Source: Porogramme epimiltina (lineage: Eukaryota > Basidiomycota > Agaricomycetes > Polyporales > Polyporaceae). Taken from it: a DNA stretch of 64,000 nucleotides. Below are positions 33,484 through 48,396 of this stretch, in pieces (the stretch's first letter is position 1; every line of letters starts with the position of its first letter). A model generated the notes under the pieces. It was not told the origin of the DNA. It did no database searches and worked only from the letters and a program-made list of their open reading frames with translations. The position numbers and the translations under genes are program-made. The stretch lies in NCBI GenBank assembly GCA_900155495.1, contig FTLJ01000131.1:1-64000 (forward strand), given 5' to 3'.

Positions 33484-34543
33484 ATGGCGGTGTCTACCCG
33501 CCGTCTGCAGAAGGAGCTTCTGGATCTCAAGAAAGAGGGCACTCCAGTTGGTGCGTCTTCAAGTTGGAGCTATACGCCGCCTATCCGGCCCACGGATTAT
33601 GATACTCTATATCTCACCACCTCGCTACGCTTATCACAGGAATCGAGCTCTTGAGTGCGGACGATTTTGCGACATGGTTTCTTTCGGTGGAGGTCCTCGG
33701 AGAAACGGTCTATGAGGTGCGCGGGGCCTGCTCCCATCTTCTCTTTCCTTCTCCAATGGCTTTTTCCTGAACATCCCACATATTCTATATCGCGTAACAG
33801 GGGGAGAAGTTTGCTCTCAAGTTTCGTTTTGACAATCAATACCCAATCTCCGCACCTGCCGTGCAGTTCGTCGTCGATGGCACCTACGCCGCTCCAATAC
33901 ACCCCGTGAGTTCCTTGTCCTCTCCCCTCGCATCACACCTATCTGACCATACCACTAGCACGTATACTCCAATGGCCATGTGAGTTTCATCTTGCCTGCA
34001 TCGTGCCACCCCCGTCGAGCCACTGTTCCCGAAGATATGCGCGTCTATCCTAGGCAGTGAATGGTCGCCTGTTCTCAGCGTCGTCTCGGTCTGCGTGACT
34101 ATCCAGAGCATGCTCGCCTCTTGCAAGGTGCGCTGGTCATCTGTACTTCACGTCCTCCGGTGGTGTCGTGGGGCCGTGCTGACGCGTTCCGGCGATGCGA
34201 CGAGCAGAAGAAGGAGCGGTGAGTGGCACACTAAGGGCGACTACTGTGGCCTTCCTGACGCGTCTGTCGTGTCTAGCCCGCCAGACAACGATCGATACGT
34301 CTCACACGCGCCCGAGAACCCGAAGAAGGTGAGCCATCTTGATATTTCGTATGTCCATAATCCTCAACGCCTCGTACGATAGACTCGTTGGGATTTCCAT
34401 GGTGCGTGATGCTCTGTTCTTTCAAACACTATGGGAATGCGTAGTAATGGTCCATACTACCGCGTCCTTATAGATGATAGGTGGGTTTCTCCATCACGAA
34501 CACTTCGTAGTCGCGCTAAAGTAGTCTCATTTGCAGTGTATGA
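33484..34543 (+). CDS. UBE2W-type ubiquitin-conjugating enzyme (E2)
   Basis: UBE2W-type E2 enzymes attach ubiquitin to the N-terminal amino group of substrates. Ten exons keep frame: 33484-33550, 33640-33716, 33801-33905, 33959-33979, 34035-34127, 34208-34218, 34277-34328, 34383-34401, 34474-34480, 34537-34543, giving 152 residues (human UBE2W has about 151). The UBC fold begins TRRLQKELLDLKKEGTPVGI. The active-site block is HPHVYSNGHIC with Cys92; the HPH in place of the usual HPN is a mark of this subfamily. PPDNDRYV and NPKKTRWDFHDD are the characteristic C-terminus. Several exons are tiny (21, 11, 19, 7 and 7 bases). The last two 7-base exons are the least certain; the protein core is secure. 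Confidence 0.9.
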
Positions 34544-34704
34544 TACCAACCGCGGTGACAGTGTATAATGTATAACATGCTCTCAACGAGCTTGTACGTA
34601 TTAGAAGGGACCAACCTAACCCGTGACTCTTGTAACAACTGAAAGCTCCTGCGAAATTGTATCTAACTGGCCAATTGGTCATATCCGTGCTACTTATGCT
34701 ATCG

Positions 34705-36570
34705 TCACCGCAACTCCCAGAGATTACAGTTCGGCCCCCACGACGCGTCTTCTTCAGGACCGTGAACAGGCATCTTGGGCAACACCTCGACTTGCTCGAA
34801 CCGTACATCCTGTATGTAGACGCGCATCTGCTCCACGTCCTCCTCACGAACGTCTATGAGCGGCGTCGTTTGCAAGACGAGTTGCTCGAGATACGCGTAA
34901 TCGCGCGACGCTAGCTCCTTCAGCAGCTGCCGAAGGTCGAGGGCTGTCGTCTTCACTTCGACCTTCTGGGAGCCCCTGCCGCCCTGGACGATGCGGACCG
35001 TCTTCAGCCGCGGCCAGCGGGATACCTCGTCGGCGCGTGGGAGGGCGTGTAGGCTGGGCGCGTGATCGGGCAGGAACGCGGTGTCGATCGAGAGCACGAC
35101 CGTCTCTACGCTCGGGGGCAGCAGTGTCGCCGCGCCGCCGAGCTGGGGCCACGGGTACGCGTCCATGTTGCACAACCAGACTTCGCGTACGCACGAGGTG
35201 GAGGCTCTGACGCCATAGAGTGTGGTGCCGAACCATGAATGAGGAGGTACGCCGCGCACCCGCAGCGGTCCTGCGTGCTCCCCTACCCGGCGCGTGCGGG
35301 CCTTCTCCGGTGAGGTGCTGAGGGTTGAGGTTGTGAGGGAGAGAGCGTGCTCATAGCCTGTGAATTTCCCGTTCCTGTCGGGGTGTATTTCGACGCAGAG
35401 CCGGATGTGGCGGTGGGGAAAGAGGAACATGGAGGTAAATTCGGGAGAGAGAGGTTCGACGGGCTGTAGGAAGTGCACTGTAGACGCGCCGGTGGGGGAG
35501 TGGCAGCCTAGCAGGATCATGTAGCGGCAGGTCATGCGAAAACCAAGACGACGGAAGGTGACTTTACGGAGGTGGGGGAGGGAGAGTGGCGTTGTATCGC
35601 AAAGGGTTTCAGAGACAGGTGGCTTGACTTCGCCGCTGAGGAAGAAATCTTCAAGGTAGGGGCAACATTTGAGGAGTTTGACCACGTTGGTGTGATCGAC
35701 TGGGTCGGAGATGGCAATACGTGTGAGGGTGGGAAGATCTGTTCTTGGTGTGAAGGGTATGGCCGATAGAGCCAATAACCGGAGGGAGGGCATGTTATCC
35801 TTAGACAGGATCAAGGGGCCACAGTTTGGCCTGGAGCCGACACCATCCTTGAGCTGTACGCTGAGAGCGTGTAGCAAAGGGCGTCGGTTGCTAAGGACGG
35901 CGAAAAGTTGCCCTTCATCTTGCCAGCCAGATCCTACAGACGTAATGTGCAGTTCTTGCAAACGGGAATTTGCGTTGCCGTGGAGTATTTTGAAAAGTTC
36001 TTGAAAATCGTCGAATAAACAGGCGAGAATGCGTAGAGGCGTGTTGCGACTTCTCTCAAGGAGAGAGGGGACGAGAGAGCGCATGTCCGTGCGCACGTCT
36101 CGCCAGAGGAGAGGATAGTTGAGTGCAACTTCTCGGAGGCGACGACAGGTGCACATGACAGCGGATAGCTGGGCGCAGTCTACAATAGTAGTTTCCCAGA
36201 AGTAAGTCCTATCAAAGGATGTTGAAGGCGCAGGGATTAGTCCTAAGATATGTGCTAGGATCTCGGTAGGGAGGGTGAGGAAAGGTACGCGGGCGTTGCC
36301 AGCCTGGCTGAGGAGCTCAGTACTTTGCTGGAATGTATCATGAAGAGAGCGGATCTAATGCCGAGCGAGTATCAGTTGCGGCGCTCACGGTGGGATGCGG
36401 AATTCGCTCTACTAACGAGATCAGGTCTGGCGGTGTTCGCACAGTACTTAGCTAACTCAATTTTCTTGAGAGCTAAGGATCACGTACGACAAGGAGTGGG
36501 ATTCTATTCGGATACGCCGTAGTAATTCTTCTGCCTGCTTTTGTAACGAGATACGCTTGACACGACCCAT
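34705..36570 (-). CDS. F-box protein with leucine-rich C-terminal region
   Basis: F-box proteins are substrate receptors of SCF ubiquitin ligases. Two exons: 36570-36484 and 36354-34705, giving about 578 residues. The first exon encodes a basic, charged helix (MGRVKRISLQKQAEELLRRI). The F-box-like motif reads LPTEILAHILGLIP, then TYFWETTIVDCAQLSAVMCTCRRLREVALNYPLLW (split here by my wording, residues about 50-120). The rest contains irregular leucine-rich segments (LLHALSVQL, MPSLRLLALSAIPF, LPHLRKVTFRRLGF, CCPYLEDFFLSGEV). This layout is typical of the large Agaricomycete F-box family. A shorter open frame starting at 36156 would lack the F-box. Substrate unknown. It is divergent from PRP16 and ends close to the convergent UBE2W-type gene. 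Confidence 0.82.
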
Positions 36571-37155
36571 CGGTATCTGGGGAAGAGAGCAATGGTGGAG
36601 GGGTAAAGAAAGGGCTGGCAGCCTCGCTGCAAGGGTGTCGTAATAAAGACAAATTTCCCCAACGGCGGGCGCAGTCGAGAATGAGGGTCAGGGTTCAAGA
36701 GGTCGACGAAGAACGTCTCGAACACGAGATGAGAGATACGATGGATGCATTGAAAGATGGTACGATACGAATACATGGGAATAGCTGTCAACGCCCGAGG
36801 CGTCGAGGCGTCACGAAGTATAAGTAACGTACATGAGATATCCCCCGCCCAGTCTCGTCGCAAGGCGATCCAGCACCAACCGACTAGCAGACCGACCACG
36901 AGTGTTTTTCTGCGTCCCCACGAGCGCCTGCATGACCCTGCGATGAATATCGGGAAGCAAGTGACTCTAAGGCGGAGACGGTGATGACATTAAGAGGGGG
37001 AAAAAGCGAGAGGGCGGAGTCTTATAAATGTCGCTGTATTTGCCTCTGTTTTGATTGTGGCAAGACCAGCGTCAGTGGCGACTTGGTCACAGAGCTTCCG
37101 CGCGACGCGAGCTTGCAGCCTCGCACATCGTTCCCCGCATTCTTGGCGACATCCT
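36571..37155. promoter_or_regulatory. Shared upstream region of the F-box gene and PRP16
   Basis: This 585-base region lies between two divergent starts. TATAAAT on the plus strand at 37022-37028, about 130 bases before the PRP16 ATG, is a possible TATA box. Short open frames here have no domain. Confidence 0.4.
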
Positions 37156-41964
<4,809 letters not shown>

Positions 41965-43331
41965 GACTAGTCACTAGACTGAGAGCCCCCAGGGCCCGCC
42001 ATGCTTGGGCCGTAGAGGGTACTGGTACGAGTTAGGTTGTATTCTACACGCTGGAACTGTAATACTGTGCGATATACTGCGATTGACGTCCCAACGCAGT
42101 CGTTCAACGCTGAGGCCCAAGTTTCCACCGCTCCCTCAAGCTTTCATCGCACCACAGGCGGTGCCGCGCCTCGGAATTCCGACCTCGCGCGTGCGCAGCG
42201 CGGGGCGTGGTCGCGGCGAACGCCTACCGAGGCTGAGCGTCGCTAAGGCGTAAACGGTTCAAGCTTCCAACTCGTACCGCTGGGCCGGGCGGAAGGGGAT
42301 GCATCTGTGCATCTGTGTCCTGCGTACGCCTGGCGTGGTCCTGTGCCTATCAGTACGCGAGGCGTGCGTGCGATTCGTGTGCATTCCCTGCAGTCCCGCA
42401 CTGTCACAGCTCGTCGACTTCTGTGGGTGGACCGTTCCGACGCCGGACCCTCGCCCTGCGTTCTCACTCTCTAGAAGCTCGTTCGGGCGTAGTTCCCGCG
42501 CCTTCTGAAACTCTGTTGGTGGGCGTAGCGTCGATATATCGAGGTAGGCTTGTCTCCAGGCGGAGCTGTATGGTAACGCGCACGACATAGCGAGCGCGGT
42601 GAAATGGCACGGCGAATTGGTCTGGGAATTGGAAGTTGGACGCAGGTCAGGGCGTGCATCGCCAATCCGGCGCCCATCGGCTTCTTTTGTATAGTAGGTT
42701 GAGACCAACAGCTTGCCACCAGGAGCTAGCGGGAAGAAAGCGGCCGCGGCGTTGAACGTGAGGGGGAACTTGTCCGGGGATGTGCGGTGTGCCCTGTCAC
42801 TGGCCCAATGAGGAGATGTCCATTAGACGGCACTCTGTCAGACCACAGAGCGGCCTGGAGACAACAAAGTCGAGAGAAGTCTGAGAACGTTTGAACCACG
42901 AAGTGCTCTTCGGGCAGGTCCTGGGAGCCCGATGACCGGGAGGGTATGTGACCCGGGGTACCGCGCACGTAGGGTGACGCGTGACATACTGTGTGACACT
43001 TTCCATCATTTGCGGTGTCACGGGCGCCGGGAGGGAAGACGGCATAAAGCAGAGAGCACGAGCCGGGCGCACCGAGCTCTTCCCCCGGAATACCCCCGCC
43101 TCCTCGCCGACGCGGGTCGCCGCGCCCTCGTCTCTCTCGCCTCTTGACATCCTAGCCCAGCGGAAGCATCTTTACACATCGCAACCGGCCTGATCGGTTT
43201 TCAAGTAACCCCTCGAGTCCTATCGACGCCGCTGCAACCCATATCAGGACCCTCAGCACACCTTGTATACTCAAGAGCTTTGAATAGACAAAATCCTCGG
43301 AATCTGGGTCAGGTCGCGAGCGATATATGCC
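41965..43331. other. Spacer between PRP16 and the copper-fist gene
   Basis: Minus-strand frames at 42259-42708 (149 codons) and 42797-43150 (117 codons) show no domain. They could be exons of an unrecognised gene, but I find no convincing splice joining. A pyrimidine-rich run lies at about 43075-43145. Confidence 0.35.
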
Positions 43332-44958
43332 ATGGTGCGCCTTTTCAGCTGACAGCGCTTTCCCCTCATGCGGGGTCTGACTGTGAGGGTTCCCCGCAGG
43401 TGATTGTTAACGAGAAGAAGTTTGCATGGTGCGTCATTCATCTCCGCTCATCCCCCTTTGGAAGACATCCCAATGCGCGGCGCAGCGAGTCGTGCATCAA
43501 GGGTCACCGTTCGTCCGGCTGCCAACATACGGAACGCCCACTCTTCGAGGTGAAGAAGAAGGGCAGGCCCGTCTCGCAATGTGAAAAGTGCCGCGAGCTC
43601 CGGAAGACGAAGCGGATGCACGGCAAGTGCACCTGCGCGTCGGGTTCTGCCGCTGGCGCATCAGCGGAAGCGACTGCAGGGCCCGCGGAGTCTTCGGGGC
43701 CGAAGCCAAAAGGTAGCGTCGAGCACCGCGCATCCAGTAAACTCTGCCCCTAATTCTGCGTCCGGCAGCCCGGAGATTCAAGCCCATCGCCCCAGCGCTA
43801 CCGAATGGCCTCAAGGACCTCGCTTCCGACGCAGCTGCCGGTCCGGAGGTCCTGCGCTTATGCCGCTGCGGGGGCAAAGACGCTTCCGTTTGCACATGCG
43901 GCCACGAGCGGGCGGCGCCCCGCTCACTGAATCCCTCTTCGATGAGCGGCCTGGCCGCCCTCGCCCAAGCTGCGATGTTCTGCTGCGACAACGACGGTCC
44001 CTCGACATCCAGCCAACCCCTTCCTGCTGTCAACGCCGCTTCTTCAACAGATGCGGCGCCCCGTGAATCCAAACGCAGCTGCTGTTCCAGCGGCGCCAAC
44101 TCACGTCCTCCGTCACCCAAGCCTAAGCGCGCCAAGCGCTCCTCCACACACGGACACCGAATCGAGTCCCAGGACGGTCCCTCCGCGAGCTACGTAGAGT
44201 CCATCCTATCGTCCACCCCGTCAACTTCCTATCCGGCCGTCGCCCTCGCTCCTCCGCCCCTTTTTCCTCCCGTCGCCTCGCTGGGGGCGGTCACATCCAC
44301 AGAAGACACGTGCTGCTGCGGAACACAATGCTCCTGCCCCGGCTGTTCCGTTCACCGCGGGGCCGACAACGTGTCACACAGCCACAAGGACTGCACCGAA
44401 GGCGAGTGCGCAACGTGCGTCAACAACGACGGCGGCGTCGCCCTCCCCGAGCGCACGCTCGCCTACTCCCAGGGCGGCTTCCCGTCGTCCACTTTCGCCC
44501 CCTCCGCTTCCACCTCTACCGCCGCCTCTGCCTCCGCGGTCTTCTCGCCACAAACACCCGCCCAACCCTCGCCCGCCCTCCCGCACGCGCGCGCGCGGGG
44601 CTCCAGCGTGAGCTGCATCGACGCCTTCTTCGCGACCGCCGCCGCGCTCCCCGCGCCCCCGCCCGGGCGCACACGCGCGCTCGACCCGACGGACACGCGC
44701 ACGTACCCGCGCGGCGTCTCGCGCTCGCTCTTCGGGCTCGTCGAGGTCCCGAAGCTGCAGTGCAACTGCCCCGGCGGGTGCGGGTGCCCCGAGGGCCAGT
44801 GTGCGTGCGGCGATGGGTGCACGGGGTGCGCGCCGGGCCATGCTGATGAAGACGAGGAGGGGCCGGCGGCGGAGCACGGGGCGAGGGAACGGGAGGGTGG
44901 GGAGGTGGTGGTGCCGCGGGAGGTGCGGCCGGCTGGGTGTGGTGGTTGCTGTGGATAA
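43332..44958 (+). CDS. Copper-fist transcription factor (ACE1/MAC1/CUF1 type)
   Basis: Copper-fist proteins sense Cu(I) through cysteine clusters and control copper uptake or detoxification genes in the nucleus. Four exons keep frame: the ATG alone (43332-43334), 43400-43428, 43486-43712, 43769-44958, giving 482 residues. The DNA-binding fist is residues 1-40: VIVNEKKFACESCIKGH, SSGCQH, and KKKGRPVSQCEKC, with the (R/K)GRP minor-groove motif. Later Cys-rich blocks are LCRCGGKDASVCTCGH, CCCGTQCSCPGC (about 277-288) and, near the end, CNCPGGCGCPEGQCACGDGCTGC, written here in pieces only. The protein ends GCGGCCG. The C-terminal half is rich in Ser, Ala and Pro. The initiator codon being alone in its exon is confirmed by the invariant MVI start of the domain. 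A partial copy of its 3' end lies at 49140-49219. Confidence 0.92.
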
Positions 44959-46120
44959 CGTTTGATGTGGTTTGGTGCGTTGGGGGCTGTGGTTGGGTGT
45001 CGTGCGGTGAGGGGCGAAGGAGTCTGCAGTTAACCCTCCTCCAGTGCGTTCGTTATTCTGTCTTCGGGTTTCTAAGTGTCATTCTTCCCCTTGCTTCTGT
45101 CCGTGGTGTAGGTTATTGTAGGTTATTGTCATGCTGATCTTTTATCTCAACGTGTTTGTAACTGCAAGGGCCGAGGCTCTGGGCTTCCATCGCTTAAGCA
45201 AGGCTGGAACAAAGCATGTGCGCAACGCTGTGGCCATAGGGAGGTCTAACTTACACTACCGTAAACATTTCCCAGATTTCCAGACTTCTGCTAGGGTTAA
45301 AGCCGAGCAGGCCGCAGTGGGCGCTCCGGAATGATCAGTCTCATCGACAGAGTTTCCCTGCCCCTAACGAATGACCTATCTCCCCGCAGACAAACCAGTG
45401 ACAGACTCAATACCCTCTCCATACATCAACCACAGGCTGCATCACTCTTGGATAGGGGTGTGCACAGCTAGCAAGAGTGGCTGTTGCTTTGGTGACATGT
45501 CAAGAACTTTTGCACGATGCGCAGCCAGGGTGTAGTGCGGTGCTGCCTGGGACACAGGGATTTTTGTAATGGCTGTGGGGACGGAAATCGTGGATAGCTG
45601 ATGGGACACATGAAGTATGTGAATCTTCGCCACACTGACAGCCTCCTTGATGATTCGACTCACGTAAATGTCGTCTACTCCCCTTGTGCGGCCTCCTCGC
45701 AGGTTACGGAGTGGGTTTCGCTGGTTGGAGTCCGAGAGCTCCCTCAATCAGTATGCGACTGTCGCGGCTACTCCAAAGCCCCGGCGACCTGAGCTATCAA
45801 CGCCGCCATAGTCAACGTCCATCTATCGGTGCTCCGACTTCGAATTTGATGTCATGCAGTGTGTACGAACGCTGGGCTTCCATAGGTGCTACAAATCTCT
45901 ATTTATGTCTCGCATGACACTGCTCTAATAGTTTCGCATTGATATTTAGTTCCGACACGATCTCAGCTGCTGCGCTGTGAACAGAGGTCCCTGAGTGCAT
46001 GGACTCCGCCGATATGATTTGTCTCCACGGTGTAAGCGCGAGAGCAAATGGGGGCCGTATATAAACCTCTTCGTCGAAGGGATTTCTACGCAGCGCTGTG
46101 GAGTCGCTTTCTCGCTAACC
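44959..46120. other. Spacer upstream of the plus-strand DUF6533 gene
   Basis: It holds the 3' flank of the copper-fist gene (with GTAGGTTATT repeated twice at about 45109-45128) and no recognisable gene. The minus-strand frame at 45442-45747 lacks domains. Confidence 0.4.
46058..46066 (+). promoter_or_regulatory. TATA box of the DUF6533 gene at 46121
   Basis: TATATAAAC lies about 60 bases upstream of the ATG at 46121, the same distance as in the left array, although this gene is on the other strand. Confidence 0.55.
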
Positions 46121-47855
46121 ATGTCTTCTACCAACACAACTACGGCCGTAGACTACAGCCCTATTGTGGAGGTATACGGCACCTAGTGAGTGAAGCTGGA
46201 AACACTATGATTCCCCACTGACTTCTCCCGCGTTAAGTCTTCTTCAAGAGTATATAGCCACTGCAGCCGCAGGTAAGACTTGTGCTGCGGATAAGGTACT
46301 CGTTGTATTTGCTGACAGTATCTTTTGCAGTCCTTCTGTTCTTTGAATACATCATTACCTTGGACCGCGAGATAGAGATGTTCTGGAGGCGCAAGTTCTC
46401 GGGTGCCACTGCGCTCTTTTTGGCCAATAGATACACTATCCTAGCGAACGCGATCCTCGTTCCGGAGCATCTAGTAATCGGCCTAGCTGGGACAGATGAA
46501 GTACGTTTTCCCAGTGTATTTCCAGGAGCCTTCAACTGATCCTCTGATCCATTAGATGTACGCCTTATCGTATCTAACAGCTAAGCTGTATCTCACTAAG
46601 CGTCGACGTACAATTTACAGTTGCAATCGCCTGGAATGGGGCACTTTGATCACCTCTCTACTCCCACTCGTTCCATGGGCAGGTGAGCCGCGCCTGAAAT
46701 TTTACCTCCACTATGCTGACATCCTACCAACTGCCTATCCTTCAGCGTTCTCCACCATGCGCACATTTGCTTTGAGCAAATCTAAAGCACTCTCGGTTGT
46801 TGTATGCGCCCTTTCACTTGTTCCACTGGGCACAAACCTTGTGAGTCCGTCCATCGCAGCGTATCTCTGTATCTCTCACAATTCCTCAATTGTCTCACGC
46901 TCTCTTTCAATACAGTCCCAGGTCGGGTCGGGATTCAGCGGCTATTATGACCCCTTTTTCGGTTGTCTGGAGTACGAAAACACACCTCCAGAACAGGTGT
47001 ATATTGGGTGAGCTTTGGGTATTTTCGTTCTTCCGAAGCGTAACCTCACCCCCTGTTCCAGGCGTAAGGATCTATTAGCCACGTGTCTACGTTCTTCCGT
47101 CTCACCACGACGTCCACAGTCTTGGTGGCTTCCAGGGGCGCTCTGATCTTAGCGGATGCGCTCCTCATCGTCCTCTCGTGGTGGAAGCTATCTTATCACG
47201 CCTCAGGTCTTGGCAAAGTGATCTTGGGGAGTCGTCGTTTGACGATCCCGGGTATAATGCTACGTGATGGTGAGCATATTCAGTCGTTGGCCTTCCGGGT
47301 ACTTCTTTCAGATGCTTACTCTGAAGCGATAGGGACCATATACTTTGTGTAAGTTCATGGGCCTGTGTAGTCCCTTTTATATCAAAGCTTTCTGAGGCTG
47401 GTCTTTCTATCAGAATGCTCCTTACTCTCAACGTCTTACACCTAGCATTCACATTGGCTTCGGTACGTCTTTCTGTTGCAATATTCGATGAGCAAGGCAT
47501 GAACCCGGCACTTCTCCCACAGGTACTTGACAATGGATTCGCTAGCGACATAACTCTGTTCACGTCCCCGTACGTACTTTGCCTTCAAATATACTTACAT
47601 AATTGTTCTTAGCGCTAAAATGTACTACCATTGAACAGCCTCACCTCTATTCTAATATCTCGATTCCTCATGAACCTTCAGGAAGCCAACCTCCGCCCCG
47701 TGAGGGTAGACTCAGACGACCCGCTCCACTTCTCTATATATGCGGATGCATCCTTGCCAAGTTTTGTGGCGGCATCCGTGGTGCCTGGCCGTGGGATGGG
47801 AATTCAAGGCTTCAAACCGGAGAGGACAGATACGGCGGTAGAAGTGAACGAATGA
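46121..47855 (+). CDS. DUF6533 domain-containing membrane protein (reference copy, 11 exons)
   Basis: This copy gives the clearest gene model. Exons 46121-46185, 46238-46272, 46331-46500, 46556-46682, 46746-46840, 46916-47007, 47079-47269, 47333-47348, 47414-47462, 47523-47569 and 47639-47855 keep frame and give 367 residues. The start MSSTNTTTAVDYSPIVEVYG is followed by LLFFEYIITLDREIEMFW, RRKFSGATALFLANRYTIL. Later helices contain LITSLLPLVPWAAFSTMR, LSVVVCALSLVPLG, SGYYDPFFGCLEYENTPPE, LILADALLIVLSWWKL, MLLTLNVLHLAFTLAS and LTSILISRFLMNLQEANLR. I count about seven hydrophobic segments. The 16-base eighth exon joins the aspartate of LRDG to TIYFV. Exon 4 is longer than expected and its 5' border is the least sure. 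Family function is unknown. Confidence 0.85.
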
Positions 47856-48169
47856 GGGGGTATGGAATGAGGACCAGGGAAAGGGGGGAGGCATCTCTGA
47901 GTCTAGCACTCGACTTGTATAAGTTCTAGAGGAATATGATGCTAAATTAAAAGCGGTCGGTTGCTCCTATCGCAGTGTCGCTCGCTTGATGACTACACAG
48001 ATGCTACGAGTTAGCAGTACACCCCGCCGGTGTTGAGTATCCCACCGATATACCACCTCTTTCACAATACTACACAACCAATCATACGTGATAGTGCATT
48101 GATTATATTCCACCACAAAGGCCGAAACTATTGGCCCGACCACCGACACATCTTTAATCAAACTAACCA

Positions 48170-48396
48170 TGAGTATGTCGGCTTCCCTCATGACTAGTAC
48201 TTTTGTCTCCCGCTTCCTCATCAGCCTCCAAGAAGCAAACATTCGCTCCGTGAAGGTCAATTCTATTGACATTCCCTACCTCTATATGCACATAAGTTCT
48301 CTCCTCAACTTTGTCGCCGCTTCAAACAATGCAAATCCCGATTTAGGGCCTTCTGCACGAGAATCATGGCAAGCGGCAGCTCGATCGTGTTAACGG
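48170..48396 (+). pseudogene. Orphan DUF6533 C-terminal exon
   Basis: The plus strand encodes LMTSTFVSRFLISLQEANIRSVKV, then a degraded version of the DSDDPLYFS block and LLNFVAASNNANPDLG. No other DUF6533 exons lie between the preceding gene's end (47855) and this stump. It is a leftover of a third plus-strand copy next to 46121-47855, or of a partial duplication. It is read from its own ATG only by chance. Confidence 0.65.

Noticed and set aside
36156..36354. Start of the F-box protein at Met 36156
   Set aside because: The frame is open upstream and encodes the F-box motif LPTEILAHIL, so the start lies in an upstream exon (36570).
43497..44147. 216-codon minus-strand open frame over the copper-fist gene
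   Set aside because: It is antisense to the fist-domain exon and the following exon, whose Cys pattern and splice phases are fully consistent on the plus strand.
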